NCBI GenBank assembly: GCA_017467805.1
Contig: JAFUKJ010000031.1
Coordinates: forward strand, 1-46,536
Origin: Lachnospiraceae bacterium
GTDB taxonomy: Bacteria > Bacillota > Clostridia > Lachnospirales > Lachnospiraceae
Reading direction: 5' to 3'
DNA: 46,536 nt
Shown here: one piece after another, positions 1-9,964 of the stretch
Layout: each line of letters opens with the position of its first letter
How positions within the stretch are numbered: position 1 is the first letter of the stretch
Position numbers and translations under genes: made by a program
The notes under the pieces: model-generated
What the model was told of the DNA's origin: nothing
Database searches by the model: none
What the model saw: the letters and a program-made list of their open reading frames with translations, nothing else

Positions 1-1400
1 ACAACAACTAACTGCTTTAATTGTATAAACACTAGAAAAATAATTGGAATTATAAAAATCCACTTAAATAAACATACATAAAATTTATAAAATGGTTGTT
101 TTATACAATAGGATGCATATAATGGATTGAAAAGAATATATCTAATAATCAATACTATAGTAGTTGCTAATACAATTGCGTATACCCCTAAATCTGTGCA
201 AGCTATAAGTATTACTTCAATAACAACACTTATTACGCCACAAGCTAAACTAATAAGAACTGGAAGTTTTACTTTATTCGAAACAACACTAATTTGAGCC
301 AAACTTATAGTTAACGCATCAAATAAAGATTTAAAAACAGATACGCTAGATAAAATTGATACAATTATTATTTCATCATCGTTTAAAGATGTTTGCCATA
401 AGGAGTAAAAATCGCAGGATAAAACTATAAACCCTATAATTGGTACAACAAAAATAAATGCCATATAATTTATAGATTCTATTATTTTTTTTGCTAATTT
501 TACAAAATCCCTTTCTGCAAAACATACAACAAACACAGGTGTAAAAACAGGACCTAACATTGAAATAGCACTTGTTACATTATTAGGTAGTAATCGTGCT
601 ACTGATAATAATCCCATATCATACTCACCTAAAAACCTATTAGCGACCATTAAATCTATCCCATTAAGTAAAATTACACTAATATTGGTCAGTGTCATCC
701 ACACTCCCGTTTTTCCTACCTCGACAACATACTGCATCTTTACACATTTCAAATCAAGTTTCAAACAAGGCGTCAAACTCGACGTTAACTTTACATTAAA
801 TAGTGCAATAAAAATATTAGCTAAGAACGTTGCAAAAGCAACCCAATAAATCTTTACGGATATAAATCTAAAACATATCAATATGAGAAGTAATCTAATT
901 ATGTAATTTAGTATATTCCTTGCACCTTGTATATCCATCCTATTCATAATAAATGCCGAAGTAGTAAATATTGTAGTTACGAGATTCACTATATATGACA
1001 ATATTACTAAACCAAAAGTAATTTTCACATCAAAAAGTAATTCCTCTGGTATATTTAATATAAATTCTAGTCCACTTACTATTACAACACCACATAACGT
1101 TATTACAATTGCAATCATACTATTTGCAACAATTAAACTATTAAAAAAACAATTAGCAGTATTCCAATCTTTCTTATAATAAGAATTAGCAATAAACCTT
1201 GCGGCAACTGAGTTAAATACTGTTGCAAGTACTGACGCATACATAATAAAATCATTTGCAATTCCCAAATACCCATAAGCTATTGCTCCAATTTTAGATA
1301 CAATTAAAGGTGTAAGTATTAAATTGCTTAAAAACTGCACCAAAAACGATAGTATATTTATGAAGATATTTTTTATTGTTTGCTTGTTTTCCTGCCTCAT
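1..1400 (-). CDS. Polysaccharide flippase (Wzx/MATE-like), C-terminus beyond window
   Basis: The frame stays open from an ATG at 1398-1400 to the left edge, about 466 codons, so the stop lies outside the window. The translation starts MRQENKQTIKNIFINILSF and is a succession of hydrophobic segments with short polar loops. Motifs such as the N-terminal LSNLILTPLIVSKIG and GLLSVARLLPNNVTSAISML resemble the polysaccharide biosynthesis/MATE-type flippases that move lipid-linked repeat units across the membrane. A GAGGT ribosome site lies 10 bases before the ATG. It is the last visible gene of the surface polysaccharide cluster and follows its neighbour by 17 bp. Family assignment is from overall pattern; substrate is unknown. 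Confidence 0.8.
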   Translation of the reverse strand, partial: MRQENKQTIKNIFINILSFLVQFLSNLILTPLIVSKIGAIAYGYLGIANDFIMYASVLATVFNSVAARFIANSYYKKDWNTANCFFNSLIVANSMIAIVITLCGVVIVSGLEFILNIPEELLFDVKITFGLVILSYIVNLVTTIFTTSAFIMNRMDIQGARNILNYIIRLLLILICFRFISVKIYWVAFATFLANIFIALFNVKLTSSLTPCLKLDLKCVKMQYVVEVGKTGVWMTLTNISVILLNGIDLMVANRFLGEYDMGLLSVARLLPNNVTSAISMLGPVFTPVFVVCFAERDFVKLAKKIIESINYMAFIFVVPIIGFIVLSCDFYSLWQTSLNDDEIIIVSILSSVSVFKSLFDALTISLAQISVVSNKVKLPVLISLACGVISVVIEVILIACTDLGVYAIVLATTIVLIIRYILFNPLYASYCIKQPFYKFYVCLFKWIFIIPIIFLVFIQLKQLVV

Positions 1401-1417
1401 TACTTCACATACCTCAA

Positions 1418-3202
1418 TTAATTAAAAACATAACCCAATTCCTCTATTTCGCCTATTAACTGTTCTCCAATTACTAACATATACTCATTATCATCCAATT
1501 TCATTTGTTTAAATCTCGTGTCATCTGCAAATTCTGGATTGCTTGCACTATTAACAAACAAAATAGCTTCATCCACTTCCTTCGGAATTATCGGTTGAAT
1601 TGTATATTGATTTAACATGAATTGGTATAATATATATGTCTTATGATGTGACTTTGCTTTATAGTCTCTCACATATATTTCTGTTGGCAGATTTATCTTA
1701 TCTTCCAATTCATTAATAATTTTATATCCTGCATCAACCTGTATATAATTATTATTACTCCATACATTATCCATGCCATAAAACTGATAAATATATTGGC
1801 TCATTAAAACAAATAAAATACCTATTACATATAAATATCTATTTTTTAGTTTGTTAAATATAATAAAAATAAACAAGCATAATATAGTTACTAAAATTCC
1901 TGCCAAATAGATATCTTGACTATATTCATCTCCTTCTCGCCAATTAGTAAATATCATAAACACAGGAACTGTAGTTGAATTCTTAGCTATATACGGAATA
2001 ATATTTTTTATCCAATATAATTGAATCAATCCAGTAATCCCCATAGCTATATACGAAAAAGAAGATATTAATTTTACATTTTTCTTCACAAATTGTATTC
2101 CTACTAACATTAAAGGTCCTAGATAAGGTCCAAAATATCTAATATATGTAAACGCTTTATAGTAGTAATAATCTTCAACTATTTCGTTATTAATCCCTTT
2201 TGCTACAGCAGTTCCCCATGATGCAACCATACCGCCAATTGACACTGCAACACAAACTATGCAGAATAAGACAATAATAGCATTTTCCTTATTTTCTTCT
2301 TTTCTTTCTCGCATGGTTTTTATAAGAATAAAAATCGAAATCACAATCACTACATACGAAATTCCTCCTGTATATACACCGATTGTATTTATCTCTCCTA
2401 AAATAATATTAGTCCACGTTTTTATATTCTCTACAGAAAATACTTTTATATCAATACTTATAGATGCATTTGCAATATTTTCCGAAACCCAAATACTATT
2501 TTGGTAATTTTTTATCAAAAACTTACCTAACGGTATCAATATTCCGCTCACAAATACTGCCACTTTATAAGAAATCAAATGTTTTCTAAAAATCAAATAA
2601 AAAGCAACTATCACAACACCTATAGAAATCCAATATGTAACTGCTCGAGTATGACATAATAATGCATAAGACAATAGCACAAATAATAAAAAAGTATATT
2701 TAGCTTTTTTCATTTTGCCTAAATCTAACGTCAAACATAATAATGTATATATTATTACCCATGTTAAAAAAATCAGTATTGTTTCATTTTCAAAAGAATT
2801 AGCTCTTGTAACCACCATATATGAACAAGTAATAGAAACAATACATGTCCATTTATGATTTTTCTCTTTATAGAACTTTTCTAATATATTAAAACATATA
2901 ATTGATGTAGAAGCTTGGATCAATGCTAATACACTTAATATAAAATAATATATAATAAATGGGTTATCTGTCAGCTTAAACATAAATGAAAACAATCCAA
3001 AAAAACCAATTCCATAGTAGCTGCCTTTAACAACAACATTACTCCAATCTAACCCCGCAAAATATGCAGCCGCATTGATACCACAAACTTCATCCATAAT
3101 TACTCTAGTAGGACTTACTAGCAGCAAACAAACAAGACGTGGCAATAGTGAAGCAATAAATGCTATCAAAAGATACTTATTTCTTTTTTTACTATCTATC
3201 AT
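1418..3202 (-). CDS. Polytopic GT-C-like membrane protein
   Basis: About 594 residues with some 11-13 membrane segments and a soluble C-terminal tail. An early extracytoplasmic loop holds MDEVCGINAAAYFAGLDWS followed by GSYYG. The acidic DE after the first membrane segment is typical of GT-C lipid-sugar-dependent glycosyltransferases. The same pattern, DE...AGYDWSDIVSMGSYY, occurs in the protein at 10503-12242, so the two are distant paralogues in one cluster. The ATG at 3202 with AGAGAG upstream is preferred. A longer version would begin with TTG at 3262. It probably adds a sugar to the polysaccharide at the outer face of the membrane; donor and acceptor are unknown. Confidence 0.7.
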   Translation of the reverse strand: MIDSKKRNKYLLIAFIASLLPRLVCLLLVSPTRVIMDEVCGINAAAYFAGLDWSNVVVKGSYYGIGFFGLFSFMFKLTDNPFIIYYFILSVLALIQASTSIICFNILEKFYKEKNHKWTCIVSITCSYMVVTRANSFENETILIFLTWVIIYTLLCLTLDLGKMKKAKYTFLLFVLLSYALLCHTRAVTYWISIGVVIVAFYLIFRKHLISYKVAVFVSGILIPLGKFLIKNYQNSIWVSENIANASISIDIKVFSVENIKTWTNIILGEINTIGVYTGGISYVVIVISIFILIKTMRERKEENKENAIIVLFCIVCVAVSIGGMVASWGTAVAKGINNEIVEDYYYYKAFTYIRYFGPYLGPLMLVGIQFVKKNVKLISSFSYIAMGITGLIQLYWIKNIIPYIAKNSTTVPVFMIFTNWREGDEYSQDIYLAGILVTILCLFIFIIFNKLKNRYLYVIGILFVLMSQYIYQFYGMDNVWSNNNYIQVDAGYKIINELEDKINLPTEIYVRDYKAKSHHKTYILYQFMLNQYTIQPIIPKEVDEAILFVNSASNPEFADDTRFKQMKLDDNEYMLVIGEQLIGEIEELGYVFN

Positions 3203-3308
3203 ATGTTTTCTCTCTAAACTTTCTTTTTTAATACGCAAGTATGAACAGATATTTGCAACCAAGAAATATCATTCATCTTATATAGTTCTTTTTAACCTCA
3301 TAAATATT

Positions 3309-4472
3309 TCATATATTTTTCATAACATTTTTCAGTTTATATGTTCTTTTTATATATTCTGGCATAACCATCCTTAATTGCTCCCTAATTATCTCTTCAT
3401 TTTCTTCTATATATTTAAAACTGTTTAGAATTTGAGTCTCACTTTGTAAACCGGAACAATTAATTATTGTTTTTTTACTCATTCCTACATCGATTCCTAT
3501 TCCTATCGATTTTACAGAATATCCCAAAGCTAACGTAGGAACCATCATCGAATATGCCGAAATAACCGAATGTGTTCTAGCTCCAATAAAAAATCTACAT
3601 TTTGATATTACATCTCTGATTTGACAATAATTCAAATTCTCAACCTCTAGAATTTCTATCCTTTCAGTATTATATTTCTTTATTCTTTTATAAATCTTTT
3701 TTATTACCTTACGATCATCTTGTTCACTCCATAATACATGCGGAATAAACATAATGCTATATGTCGTATTTTCCATTATATAATCTATTAAGTTATATAT
3801 ATTTTTATAAAACAATTCCTTGTTCCCTTGTCCTACAAATGGACTGATATTTATTCCTATGGTATTATCCCGAATCCTTACATTACTTTCCTGTGGTTTC
3901 AATGAGAAAGCACTATCTGGAATCAAATATAAATTCTCCACTCCTCGTTTCTTCAAATTGCTATATGTTATACTTTCTCTTGCTGTAATGATATCATACT
4001 TCTTTATTCCTTCTATTATTGTGTCTGTCATATACTTTTCCTCAATGGAACATCCAATTAAAGCAATTTTTGCTCCTTGATTTATAATAGCTTCTCTCAT
4101 TACCTCCATTGTCTTTATTGTATTCTCATAGCAATACAAGTCTCCTCCCGTCATTAACACAATTGATTTATCATCAACACTATCTACGCTATTTCTAACC
4201 AACTGTAACTGTTCTTCACTTTTAAACAACTTGTAATATATCTTTAGAAGATTTCTTTTTAATACTCCATATCCATTCCATTTATCACAATTGATAATTC
4301 TACCTATCTTTTCAACAAAAACATCTTCCATTTCTTTGCAATATATTTCTGTATTATTTCTTTCTAGTTCCAATATATCCCATATTGATACTGTCAACGC
4401 TTCACATCCTCGATTACCACATCCAATATGTGTTGCAAATACAATTTTTCTTTCCATACTCCTCTTCACCAC
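3309..4472 (-). CDS. Polysaccharide pyruvyl transferase family protein
   Basis: This 387-residue protein has the two-lobed pattern of the PS_pyruv_trans family (CsaB/WcaK-like). It begins with FATHIGCGNRGCEAL, has a central LMTGGDLYCYEN segment, and ends with GARTHSVISAYSMMVPTLAL and GYSVKSIGIG, the conserved C-terminal signature. Such enzymes add ketal-linked pyruvate from phosphoenolpyruvate to sugars of surface polymers, giving them negative charge. No signal peptide is visible, so it should be cytoplasmic. The start is a GTG at 4472 (a second GTG follows directly), placed 9 bases after AAGGAGG; the later ATG at 4457 is too far from that site. It follows its upstream neighbour by 20 bp. 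Confidence 0.82.
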   Translation of the reverse strand: MVKRSMERKIVFATHIGCGNRGCEALTVSIWDILELERNNTEIYCKEMEDVFVEKIGRIINCDKWNGYGVLKRNLLKIYYKLFKSEEQLQLVRNSVDSVDDKSIVLMTGGDLYCYENTIKTMEVMREAIINQGAKIALIGCSIEEKYMTDTIIEGIKKYDIITARESITYSNLKKRGVENLYLIPDSAFSLKPQESNVRIRDNTIGINISPFVGQGNKELFYKNIYNLIDYIMENTTYSIMFIPHVLWSEQDDRKVIKKIYKRIKKYNTERIEILEVENLNYCQIRDVISKCRFFIGARTHSVISAYSMMVPTLALGYSVKSIGIGIDVGMSKKTIINCSGLQSETQILNSFKYIEENEEIIREQLRMVMPEYIKRTYKLKNVMKNI

Positions 4473-4492
4473 ACCCTCTAACCTCCTTCTTT

Positions 4493-5590
4493 TTATTTAT
4501 TTTCATTTATCCTTAATGAATCTCTAATAGCCTCTAATCTTGCATATCCCTCTTTTTCATCTGGTTCCAAATATCCACCTTCTCCCCATTCATTCCAAGC
4601 AAATAAAAATAACATATCTTTATGATAAACTTCCTTTGCTCTTTTTATCTGAGATGACAGATATTTTTGAAACTTCTCTCTTGTATATCCAGTCACCACG
4701 CTTGCATGTTCCTTATATCTCGGTGTATTATCCCAATCTACAAATGCGCCTGGAATCATCTTATCATCTCTAGGTTTTATACCTAGTATCCTTTTCCACG
4801 TATCGTCATAATCATAAGAAATTGTAGACCATTTTTTTTGTGGTAAATTAAACTTTGATATTACTTCATGTGCAATTTTTCGACTTATCACAGGCAAGGT
4901 TTTCTGTTGCTGTCGTCTTACAAACCCTGGCTGATATTCTATTCCATACTCAAATAAGTCTCCAGTTTCTTCCACCAAATGATTATAGTATACTTGTTGA
5001 TACGCTAATATAATTCCTCCAAATCCATTCTCTTTAGCTAATTCATTCCACTTTTCAACCATCCCTCTTAACGGTTTTATTAATTCAGGTCTATATATAA
5101 TAAATAGTGGTTTGTTAGCAATTTTTATATAACGCTCATCTTGAAAAAAAGGCAACAGGTAATCAAAATGTTGTATCCACTGAGTTTCATCTCCATAAGT
5201 CTGACCAATTAAAATTGTCTTTTCTTTTTTTGCCCATGCTCGTGTCCAGTCCTCATTTGCCCAACATATACAAAAATTATGCTTAATATCTTTATTCTCC
5301 AACAACATTTCCATTGGACGATTCATCAGCAACTTACCATCAAACCAATAATGATAAAAACAAAATCCATATAATCCATATTTCTTTGCCAAATCACACT
5401 GCCAACGCAATGTTTCTACATCTAGTAAATTATAATAGTTTTCACCTAAAGGCACTTTCGGTTGCTCGTGTCCTTCATATATTGCCTTTGCACTCTTTAC
5501 ATTAGTCCATTCTGTAAATCCTTTCCCCCACCATTCATCATTTTCTGGAAATGCATGAAATTGTGGCAAATAGTACGCAATAACCTTCAT
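4493..5590 (-). CDS. WbsX-family (GH99-like) polysaccharide enzyme
   Basis: The 365-residue protein begins MKVIAYYLPQFHAFPENDEW and continues WWGKGFTEWTNVKSAK, the hallmark of the glycosyltransferase WbsX family, which shares a fold with GH99 endo-mannosidases. Later blocks include YGFCFYHYWFDGK, FCICWANEDWTRAW and LFLFAWNEWGEGGYLEPD, all typical. There is no signal peptide, so it acts in the cytoplasm. Members sit in O-antigen and capsule clusters and are annotated as glycosyltransferases, but the biochemical role is poorly established and hydrolase activity is also possible. It lies between a GT2 gene and the pyruvyltransferase with short gaps. Confidence 0.85.
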   Translation of the reverse strand: MKVIAYYLPQFHAFPENDEWWGKGFTEWTNVKSAKAIYEGHEQPKVPLGENYYNLLDVETLRWQCDLAKKYGLYGFCFYHYWFDGKLLMNRPMEMLLENKDIKHNFCICWANEDWTRAWAKKEKTILIGQTYGDETQWIQHFDYLLPFFQDERYIKIANKPLFIIYRPELIKPLRGMVEKWNELAKENGFGGIILAYQQVYYNHLVEETGDLFEYGIEYQPGFVRRQQQKTLPVISRKIAHEVISKFNLPQKKWSTISYDYDDTWKRILGIKPRDDKMIPGAFVDWDNTPRYKEHASVVTGYTREKFQKYLSSQIKRAKEVYHKDMLFLFAWNEWGEGGYLEPDEKEGYARLEAIRDSLRINENK

Positions 5591-5606
5591 TATGGTAACA
5601 ACTCCT

Positions 5607-6611
5607 CTACTCTAAATACTTGTCTAAAGTAATCAACTTATGACGAATAGCAAAATGTCCTATCAAAAATACAACATGAGGTGAAATACAAATTGCAATT
5701 CCTACTGCTTTTTCTAACTTACTTCCACTTTGAGTTTTAATATATTTTTCAATATTATTACTGCACTTTTTCTTAATTATTTTAAAAATAGCTCTATCTT
5801 GCTTTTCTCCAATAATCATTTGTAACATCAACCATATACAACTTCTAACCACTCTATAACTGCAATAATTCTTAACTGTATTTTCTTCATCTATAAGTAC
5901 ATTACTTATTTCTTCTACAGATTTCATTGCTGTATATAACTTTTCATTAAACTCATTTTTCCTATAATTTTTCTGCATTACCGACTCTTCGTTTTTCCTA
6001 TAACAATACAACGCTTCATCAATGTAATAATAGCTATTACAATTTTTTAAATAGCTCACAAGAAACAGCATATCCTCTCCAACAGCAATATCCTTGTCAA
6101 AGCAAAGTCGATTTTTCTTTATTATATCTGCCCTAAAAATTCTATTACAACAAGAACCATGCACTACATTATTACAAAGTATATAAAAAAATAATTCATC
6201 TCTTGATAATAATCCACATTTATTTAAAACTATCTTTTCTTCCTTTAATCCAATTTTCTCATATCCACATAGTACAATATCGGTATCTTTCATCTTCTCA
6301 CAAAGCATTCTTACATACTCGTCTGTCACAAAGTCGTCTGCATCAACAAATAATATGTATCTTCCTTTTGCAAGACCTATTCCAACATTTCTCGCAGTGG
6401 AAACTCCTTCATTCTTTTTATGAATTACTCGTATTCTTTCATCTTTCATTGCATACTCTTCACAAATTATTCCTGAATTATCTAGCGTTCCATCATCAAT
6501 CAGGATAATTTCAATATTACGATATGTTTGTTTTATTACACTATTCAAACAGTCTCGAATATAGTTTTCTGCATTATATACAGGTATAATAATACTCACT
6601 AAGTCACTCAT
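5607..6611 (-). CDS. GT2 family glycosyltransferase
   Basis: Counting from the ATG at 6611, the 334-residue protein opens with SDLVSIIIPVYNAENYIRDC, then IILIDDGTLDNSG and, near residue 90, FVDADDFV. That is the GT-A nucleotide-sugar site with its DxD metal ligand. VGEDMLFLVSYL further on holds the likely catalytic acidic residue. The C-terminal third is less conserved and has a hydrophobic stretch that could touch the membrane. It transfers one sugar to the growing lipid-linked repeat; the sugar cannot be told from sequence. GGAG lies 9 bases before the chosen ATG, while an upstream TTG at 6626 gives five extra residues without a better ribosome site. The gene is strongly A+T-rich. Confidence 0.9.
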   Translation of the reverse strand: MSDLVSIIIPVYNAENYIRDCLNSVIKQTYRNIEIILIDDGTLDNSGIICEEYAMKDERIRVIHKKNEGVSTARNVGIGLAKGRYILFVDADDFVTDEYVRMLCEKMKDTDIVLCGYEKIGLKEEKIVLNKCGLLSRDELFFYILCNNVVHGSCCNRIFRADIIKKNRLCFDKDIAVGEDMLFLVSYLKNCNSYYYIDEALYCYRKNEESVMQKNYRKNEFNEKLYTAMKSVEEISNVLIDEENTVKNYCSYRVVRSCIWLMLQMIIGEKQDRAIFKIIKKKCSNNIEKYIKTQSGSKLEKAVGIAICISPHVVFLIGHFAIRHKLITLDKYLE

Positions 6612-6644
6612 GTCCCCGTTCTCCAAAATACTTTTGTTATTTAA

Positions 6645-7589
6645 TCAATCATAAATATACTTCATTCTCTCCCTTACACTTCTTACCCAATATCTCCTAA
6701 ACCAAAAAGCAAACATTCCCTTAAACAGCACAGCTATTTTCTTTCCCTTATGCTTGCTCTTACCCAATAATATTTGGAGCATCATCAAAAAGAAATGAGC
6801 TGTCTTTGCCAAAGCCCCGAGATAACCATAATAATATAATCTTAGGTTTATTAAGTAATTTCTAACATAGTAATAGTACACATTCACTCGATTAGGATTA
6901 TCTTCCTTTACAATAGACAAGTTTTGTCCATTTGCACGCTTATGTAAAACTAAGCTTTTTCCTACCAGCCAGCCTTGTCCATAATATCTTGATAATCTGA
7001 GAGTATACTCTGTATCATCGCCCCATATAAAGTATTCTTTAATCGGTAACCCCACCGTTCTAACAGCATCCGCGCTTACAAAACAAGCACAGAATGTTGC
7101 ACTATTCACCTTTACCAAACTATCTGCTAAATGAATATTCCAATCCGCATAACCATTTTCACCCTTTTGAGAAACCTTCATTCTAGGAGTATTCATGCAC
7201 TCATGCTGCATACCATACACATTACTCGATAAAAAGCCTATCTTCCCACCAATCACATTAACAGCTTTGCATAATTCTGCACATGCTTCTGCTTCTGGTA
7301 ACGTATCATCATCCATCAACCATAGCCAATCTGGGTTATCTTGCATAGCGGATTTCATACCTTCATGAAATCCGCCAGCACCACCTGTATTTTTCTCTAA
7401 AAAGAGTGCTTTTACCTTGCTACCATGTTTTTGCAAAACCTCATGTATATACTCTATTGTTCCATCTGTACTATGATTATCCACCAACAGAATATCCATA
7501 TCTTCATAAGTCTGCGCCAACAAAGATGCTACACATTCCTTCAACAATGCCAGTCTGTTATAAGTTACAACTACCGCCGTTACCTTCAT
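6645..7589 (-). CDS. GT2 glycosyltransferase, rhamnosyl/galactofuranosyl-transferase-like
   Basis: A 314-residue GT-A enzyme. VTAVVVTYNRLALLKEC starts the nucleotide-binding half, LLVDNHSTDGT follows, and LWLMDDDTLP at about residues 90-98 is the metal-binding site with three aspartates. EYFIWGDDTEYTLRL holds the expected catalytic aspartate. This pattern matches the rhamnosyltransferase/GlfT2-like branch of GT2. The C-terminal quarter is basic with a short hydrophobic patch, suggesting peripheral membrane contact. It ends 33 bp before the next cluster gene and starts 12 bp after the DPM1-like gene. Sugar specificity is uncertain. Confidence 0.88.
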   Translation of the reverse strand: MKVTAVVVTYNRLALLKECVASLLAQTYEDMDILLVDNHSTDGTIEYIHEVLQKHGSKVKALFLEKNTGGAGGFHEGMKSAMQDNPDWLWLMDDDTLPEAEACAELCKAVNVIGGKIGFLSSNVYGMQHECMNTPRMKVSQKGENGYADWNIHLADSLVKVNSATFCACFVSADAVRTVGLPIKEYFIWGDDTEYTLRLSRYYGQGWLVGKSLVLHKRANGQNLSIVKEDNPNRVNVYYYYVRNYLINLRLYYYGYLGALAKTAHFFLMMLQILLGKSKHKGKKIAVLFKGMFAFWFRRYWVRSVRERMKYIYD

Positions 7590-7601
7590 CTCGCTCTCCC
7601 C

Positions 7602-8648
7602 TTACACTTCCATTCTTACCTTCTCTTCGTCCATCATCTCTTCCCCAACACTCTCTACCACATGATAGGTTCTGACTGCTTCCTTCTCCATCTTCTGCTG
7701 CATGTAAAGTGCGTCATACTCAGAGCGTCTTACATGATACTGTGTATCCTGCAGCAGTCTTCGATTCGCTGCGATAACATCAGCTACCAAGCCAATGGTA
7801 AAGGTAAGGAAAGCGATAATAATCAACATACTCGCCAGTATCAAGGACTGTACATGTCCATCAGCAGTTCCCATGAATACATAGTAGAAATATCTGAGAA
7901 TATATGCCGCTCCGACTACTCCTGGCAAAGCCATCAGATAAGTAAAGAACTTCAAAGGCTTATACATCATATACGCTCTAAGAATCGTTACCATGGATTT
8001 CTTAACATAGCCCCAAATGCTCTTGAAGAGTCTGGATGGTCTAAGCTCTGCATTGGTTCGAATCGCTACACTTGTGATTGCAAGCTTTTCTCTTCCTGCC
8101 TGTACGATAGTTTCCAGTGTGTATGTATAGTCATTTACTACATTAATTCTCATGGCTGCTTCTCGGCTCAGCGCGCGGAATCCGCTCGGTGCATCAGGAA
8201 TATTGGTTGCTGAAGCCTTTCTTACCGCCCAGCTTCCAAGGTGCTGGAGTTTCTTCTTGATAAAGGAGAAATGCTCTGTTTCGTCAATCGGTCTTGCACC
8301 TACTACATAGTCAGCCTTGCCGTCTAAGATTGGCTGAATCAATGTTGCGATATCCTCTGCACAATACTGGTTATCTGCATCCGTATTCACAATGATATCC
8401 GCTCCCTGTCTAAGACACTCATCCAGACCAGCCATAAAACCCTTTGCAAGTCCCTTATTCTGTGTAAAGTTAACCACATGATGTACACCCCAGTTCTTGG
8501 CTACTTCTACTGTATTATCCTTACTTCCATCATTGATGATGAGATACTCTATCTCATCCACACCCTCTAACTGCTTAGGCAAGTCATTTAATGCAATCTC
8601 TAATGTTTCTGCTTCGTTATAGCATGGTATCTGAATAATTAATTTCAT
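7602..8648 (-). CDS. DPM1-like polyprenyl-phosphate glycosyltransferase (GT2)
   Basis: The 348-residue protein has an N-terminal GT-A domain with IIQIPCYNEAETLE, IINDGSKDNT at about 37-46 and the DxD-bearing NTDADNQY at about 88-95. Two membrane helices follow near residues 230-300, and a charged cytoplasmic tail ends it. This is the build of dolichyl-phosphate-mannose-synthase-like and GtrB-like enzymes, which load a sugar from a nucleotide donor onto a polyprenyl phosphate. Such a product is the donor needed by GT-C enzymes, and two GT-C-like proteins are encoded in the same cluster, so a functional link is likely (inference). Base composition here is richer in G+C than in the genes below 6600. 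Confidence 0.88.
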   Translation of the reverse strand: MKLIIQIPCYNEAETLEIALNDLPKQLEGVDEIEYLIINDGSKDNTVEVAKNWGVHHVVNFTQNKGLAKGFMAGLDECLRQGADIIVNTDADNQYCAEDIATLIQPILDGKADYVVGARPIDETEHFSFIKKKLQHLGSWAVRKASATNIPDAPSGFRALSREAAMRINVVNDYTYTLETIVQAGREKLAITSVAIRTNAELRPSRLFKSIWGYVKKSMVTILRAYMMYKPLKFFTYLMALPGVVGAAYILRYFYYVFMGTADGHVQSLILASMLIIIAFLTFTIGLVADVIAANRRLLQDTQYHVRRSEYDALYMQQKMEKEAVRTYHVVESVGEEMMDEEKVRMEV

Positions 8649-8675
8649 ATGTTTTCCCCTCTCTTACGCCCTTTA

Positions 8676-9947
8676 TCACTTGTTTCTTATTTGATTCATA
8701 TATAAACAGATAAAAATAACATGCATTGGCATTGTTATCATTGTTTGTGTCAGCATGATGCTCTGTATCAGAAACACCGCCGTCAACAGCCTTAGACTTT
8801 GCTGTTCTTTTGTAAGCCCCACTCTCTTATCTGTCTTCAGCTTGTATAGGACAAGTGTATACACCAACACAACAGCTCCTACTCCTATTACTCCTGCCCA
8901 TTCCAGTACCATAGGAACTACACCTCTTTGGCTTGTGAAAGCACTCCTATACTGCTCCATTATCAATTTCACTTTTGCATACTCTTCCGATATTCCTCCG
9001 CATACCAGCATTACCATTCCACTAGCTAGTACGATACCTACGAAGCATAACAGCTTTTGTATAAAACACCGCACCTGTGATAAGACTTCCTCATCTCCAC
9101 GCTCATCTGCTTTCTCTTTGTCCCAATAGTGAAAGAACATAACTCCCACCAATGCAAGGCACAGTTCTATATATACGCTTAGTTCCAAATCGTAGGTTAC
9201 CATTCCCTTCAACAGTGGTGTATAGCCTGCAAGAAGCGACATATTCGCCAGTAAAAATCCATATGCAAAGAATATCTGCATAGCTGAACGAATCAACCTC
9301 TTAGTCGGTTTGAATACAATTGGAAATGTTAACACCACCATAGCGAATATTGTGATTGCTATTGAATTCTTATTGATGAATAGAATTATCGTTTCCAGTA
9401 CCAATCCGAAACCATACGTCAGTTTCCATTTATCATCTTCACAATATCCAATGGCATTGATTATAAGCGCCAACAATACCCAGCTTGGTATACTTCCCCT
9501 TTGTAGCAAGGCGATTACCTTTGACACATCATTAGACGTATACCATGATATAAGTAGCAAAATCGCAACAATGATATTAGATAGGCTGTATGCTCTAAAT
9601 AATCTTATATCAAACTCTTTCTCCCGCCTCATTAAGATATAAATAGCCGCTATGCTCAGCATCACTGCGAACAACTCATACTCTCTAGGATCCGTGATAA
9701 GTTTAATAATGATTCCTACAACAGAAATGACCGCCACAATATACGCAATCCAATCTGCTTTATTCCAATTTTTCAGTGGTCCCACTACAGGTTCTCCGCA
9801 GAATGTTTTCGCCAATATCGCTATTAATGTCATAAGCACCAACACTAAAGACTTAATTTCAAATCCTGCAATTCGATTATCAAACAGCATCAGATTATAA
9901 ATAGTAAATACTCCGATACAATATATACTCCCCACACTTTTTCGCAT
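8676..9947 (-). CDS. Polytopic membrane protein, possible polysaccharide polymerase/ligase
   Basis: This 423-residue protein is mostly hydrophobic, with roughly 10-12 membrane helices and a charged cytoplasmic loop (YWDKEKADERGDEEVL) near residue 275. A longer extracytoplasmic loop near residues 320-345 contains YRSAFTSQRGVVP, reminiscent of the loops of Wzy/WaaL-type proteins. I do not recognise a specific family, and sequence conservation in Wzy proteins is too low to decide. Its place between the SH3-like gene and the DPM1-like transferase, in a cluster with a flippase but no other polymerase candidate, makes a polymerase or ligase role plausible. AAAGGA lies 10 bases before the ATG. Confidence 0.6.
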   Translation of the reverse strand: MRKSVGSIYCIGVFTIYNLMLFDNRIAGFEIKSLVLVLMTLIAILAKTFCGEPVVGPLKNWNKADWIAYIVAVISVVGIIIKLITDPREYELFAVMLSIAAIYILMRREKEFDIRLFRAYSLSNIIVAILLLISWYTSNDVSKVIALLQRGSIPSWVLLALIINAIGYCEDDKWKLTYGFGLVLETIILFINKNSIAITIFAMVVLTFPIVFKPTKRLIRSAMQIFFAYGFLLANMSLLAGYTPLLKGMVTYDLELSVYIELCLALVGVMFFHYWDKEKADERGDEEVLSQVRCFIQKLLCFVGIVLASGMVMLVCGGISEEYAKVKLIMEQYRSAFTSQRGVVPMVLEWAGVIGVGAVVLVYTLVLYKLKTDKRVGLTKEQQSLRLLTAVFLIQSIMLTQTMITMPMHVIFICLYMNQIRNK

Positions 9948-9964
9948 AAGTCATGTTTCCTTTA

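Noticed and set aside
7425-8213. 262-residue plus-strand open frame
   Set aside because: It runs antisense through two clear GT2 genes and shows no domain.
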